DNA of 25,365 bases. Source: a virus. Made by a program: the position numbers and the translations under genes. Location: positions 1 to 25,365 of IMG/VR virus record IMGVR_UViG_3300049222_000632; one strand, given 5' to 3'. The notes beneath the pieces are model-generated. The model made no database searches. It saw only the letters and a list, made by a program, of their open reading frames with translations, and was not told the DNA's origin. Shown in pieces: positions 12,358 to 17,639 of this stretch. Position 1 is the stretch's first letter, and each line of letters starts with the position of its first letter.

Positions 12358-12612
12358 TTATAGTTTTTCGGTTAACATTTCTTCCCTTACCGCATTGTTT
12401 GCAATGTTGTTAATTTCGGTCATCCATTTATCAACATTTTCATTGAACACTTTTCCATCGCCTGAAATGTTTTCTGCAACTGTGTTTTTAATAGCTCTTG
12501 CTTGAGCCGCAATGCCTAAGAGTGCTCTTGACAAGTTGTAAGCTTGGTGATTTTTATATGAATCGTTTTCTATTAAGTCAACGATTGAGATGGTGTCCGT
12601 ATTAGCTTTCAT
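12358..12612 (-). CDS. unrecognised 84-aa protein
   Basis: MKANTDTISIVDLIENDSYK, then YNLSRALLGIAAQARAIKNT and a C-terminal helix with EINNIANNAVREEMLTEKL. It is mostly helical, soluble and near neutral. It is the first gene of the unit with the 75-aa gene. No Shine-Dalgarno at its own start; the promoter ends 6 nt before the ATG. Confidence 0.75.
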   Translation of the reverse strand: MKANTDTISIVDLIENDSYKNHQAYNLSRALLGIAAQARAIKNTVAENISGDGKVFNENVDKWMTEINNIANNAVREEMLTEKL

Positions 12613-12618
12613 ATATAT

Positions 12619-12647
12619 AAGGTAAACGATTTATTAAGTAATTGCGA
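12619..12647 (-). promoter_or_regulatory. leaderless promoter of the 12612 gene (TACCTT class)
   Basis: On the minus strand: TCGCAA, 17 bp, TACCTT, ATATAT, ATG. The -35 box is poor, but GTTTACCTT is conserved with the promoters at 12891 and 15023. Confidence 0.6.
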
Positions 12648-12650
12648 ATT

Positions 12651-12884
12651 TTATTTTAGTAAATTTAAAAGATCATTTACGCATGGTTCAGTGATGTGTC
12701 CATCTACTTTCATTGCGTCGATGATTTCTTTATTTGTTACATCTTTAGATGCTTCGACTATTTGATCCCAAGTCCAAACATTATTTGCGACATCTTCCCA
12801 CAGGGAAACGCCCGACTTTTCGTCGCGTGAAAACTCAAGAAGCCCATTGACTCCGATTACATGATTGATTCTGATCTTATCCAT
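12651..12884 (-). CDS. unrecognised 77-aa protein
   Basis: MDKIRINHVIGVNGLLEFSR, then DEKSGVSLWEDVANNVWTWD, QIVEASKDVTNKEIIDAMKV. Strand-helix mixture, acidic, no motif recognised. A longer frame from a GTG at 13046 would have to translate the promoter and three 27-bp repeats, so I chose the ATG at 12884, which stands 6 nt from a well formed promoter. Confidence 0.75.
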   Translation of the reverse strand: MDKIRINHVIGVNGLLEFSRDEKSGVSLWEDVANNVWTWDQIVEASKDVTNKEIIDAMKVDGHITEPCVNDLLNLLK

Positions 12885-12890
12885 AAAAAC

Positions 12891-12919
12891 AAGGTAAACT
12901 AGTGGTGCGTGTTTTGCAA
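12891..12919 (-). promoter_or_regulatory. leaderless promoter of the 12884 gene (TACCTT class)
   Basis: Minus strand: TTGCAA, 17 bp, TACCTT, GTTTTT, ATG. Confidence 0.75.
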
Positions 12920-12972
12920 GCAAATACAGATTTTTTTTTGTCTTTTTATTTAAATACCAAATAGTCAAATAG

Positions 12973-13053
12973 TGCAACTTTTTAGGAGTGGCGGGATTGT
13001 GCAACTTTATAGTTGTAGTAGTATTGGGCAACTTTATAGTTGGCACACTTCCT
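12973..13053. repeat. three tandem 27-bp repeats with inner dyad (operator- or iteron-like)
   Basis: CAACTT begins at 12975, 13002 and 13029, exactly 27 bp apart. The second and third copies are CAACTTTATAGTTG, an inverted repeat CAACT-TTAT-AGTTG; the first is degenerate. They lie 56 to 170 bp upstream of the promoter at 12891, between it and E9. Even spacing near 2.5 helical turns suggests a protein-binding array. Confidence 0.7.
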
Positions 13054-13067
13054 GAACTCCTCTTTTG

Positions 13068-13140
13068 TAAGTCGTTGTTTATTAAGCACTTACAGCAGCG
13101 GCAGCCGCCTCCCTAAGTGCTTGATTATCAGTGACTTAGG
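13068..13140 (-). repeat. dispersed stem-loop element E9
   Basis: TAAGTCGTTGTTTATTAAGC, core GCGGCAGCCGC, TAAGTGCTTGATTATCAGTG. Nearly identical arms to E10. In the direction of the surrounding minus-strand genes the core reads GGCTGCC. Confidence 0.85.
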
Positions 13141-13149
13141 AGGCTGATC

Positions 13150-13323
13150 TTATCGGTGTGCTAGACCTTCCAATCGTGCTATTTGATTGTCCAATTCTAT
13201 TTGTATGGCTTCAATGTCTGAAGCCTTCTTTTTATTGTTTAATTTCATCGCCTTGACTCTTTCGTTATTCAACGCCATGATTTGAGTTCTTAATTTGTTT
13301 ATTGTGTTTTTTATGTATTCCAT
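13150..13323 (-). CDS. small coiled-coil protein, 57 aa
   Basis: Frame MEYIKNTINKLRTQIMALNN, ERVKAMKLNNKKKASDIEAI, QIELDNQIARLEGLAHR. Heptad-spaced Ile/Leu over nearly the whole length predicts a coiled coil. It starts 2 nt after the stop of the 111-aa gene and ends 9 nt before E9, so it is the second gene of that unit. It is too short to have been obvious, but fits the spacing on both sides. Confidence 0.7.
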   Translation of the reverse strand: MEYIKNTINKLRTQIMALNNERVKAMKLNNKKKASDIEAIQIELDNQIARLEGLAHR

Positions 13324-13325
13324 GA

Positions 13326-13661
13326 TTAGATTAAATCGTAGTATTGTGGCGAGTAGTCAACATGGCAAGAGTGGGATTCTATCTCTTCATCCATGTTGTC
13401 GTTAAGTTCTTTTTTAATTGCTTTGACAAGATCCAAATTGATTGAATCAATCTCTTTGCCGTTACCATCAAAACGCTTTACGCTTTCAAGAGTATCAAAG
13501 TAAGCTACCAAGTGAACGGCTGAGACTTGGTCTCCATAAAGAGACTCCTCTGTATCTGTCGATGCTCTACCTTGCAGTTCGTAGTATTCTTCGCCCACTT
13601 CAGCATAGGCGGAAAACTCTTCTTCGGTTACTTCGTCGAATTCTATTTTTATTTCTGTCAT
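13326..13661 (-). CDS. acidic protein, 111 aa, unrecognised
   Basis: MTEIKIEFDEVTEEEFSAYA, EVGEEYYELQGRASTDTEES, LYGDQVSAVHLVAYFDTLES, and a His-containing end (SHSCHVDYSPQYYDLI). It is strongly acidic, with alternating strand patterns that suggest a small beta-sandwich or DNA-mimic-like surface, though no family is recognised. It is first in a unit with the 57-aa gene, under a promoter that leaves 5 nt before the ATG. Confidence 0.75.
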   Translation of the reverse strand: MTEIKIEFDEVTEEEFSAYAEVGEEYYELQGRASTDTEESLYGDQVSAVHLVAYFDTLESVKRFDGNGKEIDSINLDLVKAIKKELNDNMDEEIESHSCHVDYSPQYYDLI

Positions 13662-13666
13662 ACCTT

Positions 13667-13695
13667 ACTATCGTCTATTTTTTAACTTTTGTCAA
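13667..13695 (-). promoter_or_regulatory. leaderless promoter of the 13661 gene
   Basis: Minus strand: TTGACA, 17 bp, GATAGT, 5 nt, ATG. Shares a 23-bp upstream repeat (13691-13713) with the next promoter. Confidence 0.75.
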
Positions 13696-13707
13696 ATTTA
13701 TTTTGAA

Positions 13708-14058
13708 TTATTTTTGAAACATTATTTCAAGGCAAGTGTCGAATTGTTCACGAAAGAGTCTTGGTGCATCTGTGACAAACCAAGTTTTGCTAGTGTTTGT
13801 GATTAACCTTTCTGTGATCTTTTTGCTTACGACATCTAAAAGATCTGTATTCTCGTAAATGTTGGATTCTGTCAATTCGTTTGTTTGTTCGTTTACTAGC
13901 TTTGCCATGTAGACATCTATATATTCGGGTTTATATGAATCATTTATCAAGATGTCATCTTGACAAGCTACTGCCTCAACCCTGTAAGTTGTGCCGCTTA
14001 TTCCCATCAGGAAGTTAAAAGTGAATTCTTCTGTGTCTGTATTGTATATTGATTTCAT
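13708..14058 (-). CDS. unrecognised 116-aa protein
   Basis: MKSIYNTDTEEFTFNFLMGI, then SGTTYRVEAVACQDDILIND and a C-terminal helical part with VVSKKITERLITNTSKTWFV. Of the two close ATGs (14064 and 14058) I chose 14058, because TTGACT-17-TAGTTT then stands exactly 6 nt upstream; the first ATG would lie directly against the -10 box. Its last codons overlap the 23-bp promoter repeat of the 13661 gene. No family recognised. Confidence 0.75.
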   Translation of the reverse strand: MKSIYNTDTEEFTFNFLMGISGTTYRVEAVACQDDILINDSYKPEYIDVYMAKLVNEQTNELTESNIYENTDLLDVVSKKITERLITNTSKTWFVTDAPRLFREQFDTCLEIMFQK

Positions 14059-14064
14059 ATACAT

Positions 14065-14093
14065 AAACTAAGGCATATATTAACTAAAGTCAA
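14065..14093 (-). promoter_or_regulatory. leaderless promoter of the 14058 gene
   Basis: Minus strand: TTGACT, 17 bp, TAGTTT, ATGTAT, ATG. Confidence 0.75.
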
Positions 14094-14111
14094 ATTTATT
14101 TTGAATTATTT
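14089..14111 (-). repeat. 23-bp direct repeat upstream of two promoters (second copy 13691-13713)
   Basis: Identical 23 bp, read on the plus strand as GTCAAATTTATTTTGAATTA plus TTT. It overlaps the -35 boxes and extends upstream, where an AT-rich UP-like element would lie. AAATTTATTTTGAATT also holds a partial dyad. Confidence 0.75.
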
Positions 14112-14174
14112 GGCAACTATTTTATTGCATTATTCTATCACATGAATTGGCATGGTTTCTGTACATGCGTCTCG

Positions 14175-14247
14175 TAAGTCGTTGTTTATTAAGCACTTAC
14201 GAGGGCGGCAGCCGCCGCCCTAAGTGCCTGATTATCAGTGACTTAGG
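14175..14247 (-). repeat. dispersed stem-loop element E10
   Basis: TAAGTCGTTGTTTATTAAGC, core GGGCGGCAGCCGCC, TAAGTGCCTGATTATCAGTG. Left and right arms are also complementary to each other, so the full element can fold as one long hairpin: GCACTTA pairs with TAAGTGC and GGGCGGC with the far side of the core. Confidence 0.85.
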
Positions 14248-14306
14248 AAAGCGTTTTAGTTATAGTGTATAGATGTATAGTGCAACCGATAAGAGGATTA
14301 TGCAAG

Positions 14307-14603
14307 TCATACATACACCTCCTCTGTATGTGTTACCCAATCGTATTCGTCAATTTCTTGCCCGTTTAGCATAGGGGTAAAGTTCTTTTGATAAATGCCT
14401 AATCCTGTTATGCCGTTGACTCTTTCCCTTGTTGTTGGAGTGTTCCAACCTGCAAGCGTTGCCATTACAAGCCCGCTTACATCTCGTTTGATTATCTCGT
14501 TGCCATGTAAGAAGACGCTTGTGCCGTCTGTTCTTGTGTTGCCAACCTTTAGAGAAGTGCCTTGCTCAAAGGCTTTTTTAATTCTTTCTGTTACTTTACG
14601 CAT
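14307..14603 (-). CDS. conserved phage hypothetical protein, 98 aa
   Basis: MRKVTERIKKAFEQGTSLKV, GNTRTDGTSVFLHGNEIIKR and LAGWNTPTTRERVNGITGLG. The GNTRTDG...LHGN...LAGWNTPTTRERVNG pattern is familiar from short phage proteins of unknown function. GAGGAAG about 8 nt upstream is a Shine-Dalgarno, and the gene overlaps the preceding 56-aa gene by 8 nt, so it is the second gene of that unit. Confidence 0.8.
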   Translation of the reverse strand: MRKVTERIKKAFEQGTSLKVGNTRTDGTSVFLHGNEIIKRDVSGLVMATLAGWNTPTTRERVNGITGLGIYQKNFTPMLNGQEIDEYDWVTHTEEVYV

Positions 14604-14766
14604 TTGTTTCTTCCTCTGTTATGATTTGAAAATGTGGATTGTTTCGTTTTATTTGTTTTGCAATTTGCAAGGCTTTTGCTTGTGATTTTGCGTTGTCTAT
14701 TAGTTCCCCAAAAAGGCGAATGTCAAACCAATTTGAAAAGTTAGGATTTCGTAGTATTTTAATCAT
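14596..14766 (-). CDS. small protein, 56 aa
   Basis: Frame MIKILRNPNFSNWFDIRLFG, ELIDNAKSQAKALQIAKQIK, RNNPHFQIITEEETNA. An alpha/beta mini-domain of unknown function; the order 'NWFDIRLFGELIDNA..A...A' is seen in other small phage proteins. It overlaps the 98-aa gene (8 nt). Confidence 0.75.
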   Translation of the reverse strand: MIKILRNPNFSNWFDIRLFGELIDNAKSQAKALQIAKQIKRNNPHFQIITEEETNA

Positions 14767-14771
14767 TTCTA

Positions 14772-14800
14772 TTTTTACCTTTCCTTGTGTGTTGTGTCAA
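14772..14800 (-). promoter_or_regulatory. possible promoter of the 14766 gene
   Basis: Minus strand: TTGACA, 17 bp, TAAAAA, 5 nt, ATG. The AAGGAAAGG in the spacer could also act as a Shine-Dalgarno if the gene is read from the upstream 15016 transcript. Confidence 0.5.
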
Positions 14801-14803
14801 GAC

Positions 14804-15016
14804 TTACCTTTTAAAGTAAGCCTTGACTTGATCGGCAGTTGCCTTGATTAGGTCAGAGATAAAAACCTCTGACTCGAAAAGATGATCTTGCGAATGATGC
14901 TTGATCGTTGCGACCCGTTGAGATCCGACTCTGTCGATAGACACGAGACGAACAACTTTATTATTAACCTTTGAGTGGTAAAGGCTTCCGACTTTTAATC
15001 CTTTAGTAATGTTCAT
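14804..15016 (-). CDS. small beta-rich protein, 70 aa
   Basis: MNITKGLKVGSLYHSKVNNK, VVRLVSIDRVGSQRVATIKH, HSQDHLFESEVFISDLIKAT. The N-terminal part (KGLKVGSLYHSKVNNKVVRL) has the look of a small SH3-like barrel, as in KOW or nucleic-acid-binding domains, but there is no diagnostic motif. It is the first minus-strand gene next to the divergent late region. Confidence 0.75.
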   Translation of the reverse strand: MNITKGLKVGSLYHSKVNNKVVRLVSIDRVGSQRVATIKHHSQDHLFESEVFISDLIKATADQVKAYFKR

Positions 15017-15022
15017 ATATAC

Positions 15023-15051
15023 AAGGTAAACGAATTGGTGCGTTGTGTCAA
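15023..15051 (-). promoter_or_regulatory. leaderless promoter of the 15016 gene (TACCTT class)
   Basis: Minus strand: TTGACA, 17 bp, TACCTT, GTATAT, ATG. Confidence 0.75.
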
Positions 15052-15270
15052 ACTATTTGAGTAAAAAAAACGCTTTTTTTAAAAGTTTTTTTGGTTGCAC
15101 TATACCCCCATTTTTTGAATTTTTTCCCGCCCCTCAATCTCAGATTTGGCGGGGGGGTGGGTTTTCTCAAAAAGTTTCCCGCGTATTCTCACTGAAATAA
15201 CCTTTTTTGAAAAAAAAACGACGCATATTTGAATTCTAACTGTATATAATGATAATAATATTATATAAAT
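15052..15270. other. divergent intergenic region between accessory and late genes
   Basis: It holds homopolymer runs of A and T, a G/C hairpin CCCGCC/GGCGGG (15126-15131 with 15148-15153) next to a run of seven G, and AT-rich DNA before the PhoH gene. TATAAAT (15264-15270) just upstream of the ATG resembles the T4 late-promoter core TATAAATA. One site alone does not establish a late promoter. Confidence 0.5.
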
Positions 15271-15999
15271 ATGCCAAGACGAAAAAAACCTGAAATTACT
15301 AATGATCAGGATATTGAAAATATAGTAGGTACTATTGGAAAAACTAAAATAAAAACACACAAAATTAGTTTTACTGATAAACAAACTGAGTTATTAAAAA
15401 TCATATTTGATAGAAATACTAAAATAGTTTTTGTTAGTGGTCCTGCGGGCACTAGTAAAACTTTTATGGCTATATACGGCGCTATACAGCTGTTTAATAT
15501 GAATAATGACTACTCTATTGGATATGTTCGAACAATTATAGAAAGTGCAGATAGAGGCATGGGCGCCCTTCCTGGTAACGTAGATGAAAAGTTCTGTCCT
15601 TTCATGATGCCTTTAACCGACAAGCTTTATGAACTTAGCCCAGCGTCCGACGCAAAAAAAATGATTGACAAGGAAATAGTAAAAGCTATGCCAATAAATT
15701 ATTTACGGGGAGCTAGTTTTAAAGATCAGATCATTATAGCTGATGAATCACAAAATTTCACAACAAAAGAACTAATTACTTTAATTACTAGAATTGGCGA
15801 AAATACCAAACTAATAATTTGCGGCGACTCTATGCAAGCTGATATTAATGGAAAGAGCGGCTTTAACCCAATCAAAGATCTTTTTAGTAATGAAGCAAGT
15901 GAAAAGCAAGGTATATATAATTTCGAGTTTGATTATAAAGATATAAAACGTAGCGAAATATTAAAATATATAGTTAAAAAATTAGAGGAATTAGATTAA
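15271..15999 (+). CDS. phoH: PhoH-like ATPase
   Basis: 242 aa. Walker A GPAGTSKT (57-64), followed by the PhoH-type VRTIIESADRGMGALPG (86-102), Walker B IIIADESQN (154-162) and the GDSMQAD motif (185-191). These make it a compact PhoH-like P-loop NTPase without extra domains. PhoH proteins are induced by phosphate starvation in some bacteria and are very common in marine phages; their role in infection is unclear. The N-terminus is basic (MPRRKKPE). It opens the late operon. There is no Shine-Dalgarno, and the nearby AT-rich sequence offers more than one possible -10 box. Confidence 0.9.
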   Translation: MPRRKKPEITNDQDIENIVGTIGKTKIKTHKISFTDKQTELLKIIFDRNTKIVFVSGPAGTSKTFMAIYGAIQLFNMNNDYSIGYVRTIIESADRGMGALPGNVDEKFCPFMMPLTDKLYELSPASDAKKMIDKEIVKAMPINYLRGASFKDQIIIADESQNFTTKELITLITRIGENTKLIICGDSMQADINGKSGFNPIKDLFSNEASEKQGIYNFEFDYKDIKRSEILKYIVKKLEELD

Positions 16000-16074
16000 T
16001 TTCCTTTTAAAATTATTTAGTGTAATAATCTATATGGAGATTATTAACAATAATAACAAGAAAGCGGGAACAAT

Positions 16075-16857
16075 ATGATTGCAGTTCATCATAGAGGTTC
16101 AACGGGAAATATTTTTTTGCAGCTTATGCGGGCAATAAGAGTTTCGAAAGAGCGCAATATGCCAATCAAGAATTTATGGACTACTTATCGTGGAGCGCCT
16201 ACAGGTCATTGGAACGAATCAATGTACAATAATTTTGTAAGTTTTGAAAATCCAATTGCGGAACCAAATGCCTCAATAGAGTATAAGGCCGAATATTTTT
16301 ATCAAGACCCAAAAGATATAAAATGGATTTTAGATAATACAGATTCGATATTAAAAACTCGTCCTCCACTAAGGCAAGGAGTATTTGTTCATGCTAGATT
16401 AGGAGACATTGTACATGCTCCACACTACGTAAGCTCCTTAAAAGGAGATCTAGAGCCTTTTAGGAAAGCTAGCAAATCGAATAAAAACCAAAGTTTTGAA
16501 TATTTTTGCAAAGCCATCGAGCAATGTTCACACTCTAGAAGATTTAATACGCCAGGTCATCCTGAAGGTTATATATCAACTAACCCTCAATCGGTAAATT
16601 GCATTTTAATAAAAGCCCTTGTTGAAAAATATAACCTCAAGGTTTATACGCAAGATGTAGAATCTACTATAGATTTTGGTAGCCAATTTTCCCATAAAGT
16701 TTTATCAACTGGAACCTTCAGTTTGATGATTGGGCTACTTGGGCAAAAATGTACAAAAATACTTTTACCTAATCCCGAATTGTACCATCAATGGCATCCA
16801 GATTTTATCTCATTTTTAGATGCCTATAGACATAACTTTCAAATTGTAAATGGATAA
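16075..16857 (+). CDS. GT11-like (alpha-1,2-fucosyltransferase family) glycosyltransferase
   Basis: 260 aa. N-terminal HRGSTGNIFLQLMRAIRVSK (6-25) matches the GxxGNxxFQ nucleotide-sugar motif of GT11; VFVHARLGDIV (103-113) matches the HxRxGD motif; STGTFSLMIGLLGQ (211-224) matches the final SxSTFSxW-type motif. GT11 and related O-fucosyltransferase folds move fucose or a similar sugar from a GDP donor. In phages such enzymes could modify virion proteins, DNA or host glycans; the substrate here is unknown. A 14-codon frame at 16034-16078 overlaps its start as ATGA and may be a short leader peptide or chance. The gene lies among structural genes, unusual for a host-modifying enzyme. Confidence 0.75.
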   Translation: MIAVHHRGSTGNIFLQLMRAIRVSKERNMPIKNLWTTYRGAPTGHWNESMYNNFVSFENPIAEPNASIEYKAEYFYQDPKDIKWILDNTDSILKTRPPLRQGVFVHARLGDIVHAPHYVSSLKGDLEPFRKASKSNKNQSFEYFCKAIEQCSHSRRFNTPGHPEGYISTNPQSVNCILIKALVEKYNLKVYTQDVESTIDFGSQFSHKVLSTGTFSLMIGLLGQKCTKILLPNPELYHQWHPDFISFLDAYRHNFQIVNG

Positions 16858-17065
16858 CCAATTTATTGAAAATCAATTTGTTAGTTTTACATACGATGGT
16901 AAAGAATTACGTGGAGAAATTATAAAAATATATACTCAAATTGGCTTTTCTGAACACGGACAAACATTCGCTATTATAAGAATCGAAGGGCAAAAAGGAT
17001 TGTTCAATAAAAATACATTAAGAATTGAAATTAATGAACTTGCAAATATTGCGCGACTACACTAA
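16850..17065 (+). CDS. small beta-rich protein, 71 aa
   Basis: MDNQFIENQFVSFTYDGKEL then RGEIIKIYTQIGFSEHGQTF and IIRIEGQKGLFNKNTLRIE. The regular strand pattern suggests a small SH3-like or OB-like barrel. It overlaps the glycosyltransferase gene by 8 nt. Function not recognised. Confidence 0.75.
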   Translation: MDNQFIENQFVSFTYDGKELRGEIIKIYTQIGFSEHGQTFAIIRIEGQKGLFNKNTLRIEINELANIARLH

Positions 17066-17068
17066 AAA

Positions 17069-17096
17069 TTGAAAAAAGATAAAAAAAAGATATAAT
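17069..17096 (+). promoter_or_regulatory. possible near-leaderless promoter of the 17104 gene
   Basis: TTGAAA (17069-17074), 16 bp, TATAAT (17091-17096), 7 nt to ATG. The AT-rich context lowers confidence. Confidence 0.45.
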
Positions 17097-17103
17097 ATAT
17101 ATT

Positions 17104-17337
17104 ATGGAAATCATAATTTCTTCTGTAGTTGGTGCAATTTCTGCAATTGTTGTTGCAATTATTCACAATAAAGCTATTGAGAGGAAGAAAAGTCAAACTT
17201 GCGACAGAATAATCAATACCCTAAACGTAGATAATAAAAATATTTATATTATCGACTCGAAAGAAGAAGAGCGCGGCAAGCAACCAATGCATTACTCAAA
17301 AGCAAGTACCGAAAAAATAATTTTTATAATAAAATGA
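17104..17337 (+). CDS. small membrane-anchored protein, 77 aa
   Basis: One N-terminal hydrophobic helix (about residues 2-20, MEIIISSVVGAISAIVVAII) followed by a basic stretch and a polar cytoplasmic tail. The single helix followed by positive charges predicts an N-out, C-in orientation. It could be a holin-like or small anchor protein, but no lysis genes lie nearby. It overlaps the next gene by four bases (ATGA). Confidence 0.7.
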   Translation: MEIIISSVVGAISAIVVAIIHNKAIERKKSQTCDRIINTLNVDNKNIYIIDSKEEERGKQPMHYSKASTEKIIFIIK

Positions 17338-17639
17338 GCGTTAAATATTGTAAATCGTGTGGAGCTAAAAATAGCTACGTGGGTCTCGAACCTAAGTTTT
17401 GTAGTAGCTGCGGGGCGCCTTTAAATCAAAGTTTAAAGAAAGTCTCAAGGGGCTCAATAGCAAATTCAAATATATCTGAAAGCTTAGTTAATAATGATGA
17501 TACAACCAATATAGATTTCGTACCTCATATAGGTAGATTGCAGTACGATATAGAAGTTTCTAATAAGAAAACTTTCACTTTTGAAGAAATTGCTGGACGA
17601 CCTTTAAATGAGTCAAAATCAACCGAAGAAGAGAGGTAG
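17334..17639 (+). CDS. zinc-ribbon protein, 101 aa
   Basis: N-terminal zinc ribbon: YCKSCGAKNSYVGLEPKFCS followed by SCGAP, giving two CxxC pairs (C6/C9 and C24/C27). The rest is a polar, low-complexity linker and a short C-terminal helix. Such ribbons bind nucleic acid or protein partners. It overlaps the next gene, a sigma factor, by 32 nt, and could be a cofactor for it; that is inferred only from position. Confidence 0.8.
   Translation: MSVKYCKSCGAKNSYVGLEPKFCSSCGAPLNQSLKKVSRGSIANSNISESLVNNDDTTNIDFVPHIGRLQYDIEVSNKKTFTFEEIAGRPLNESKSTEEER

Noticed and set aside
12885-13046. Upstream extension of the 77-aa minus-strand gene to a GTG at 13046
   Set aside because: It would translate the promoter and the 27-bp repeats; the ATG at 12884 has exact promoter spacing.
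13442-13717. Plus-strand 91-codon frame
   Set aside because: It is antisense to the 111-aa gene and spans its promoter.
4807-14247. Repeats as a CRISPR array or as integron attC sites
   Set aside because: They are dispersed 0.6-1.6 kb apart with genes between them, so not CRISPR. They lack the RYYYAAC/GTTRRRY core boxes of attC, and no integrase is present.
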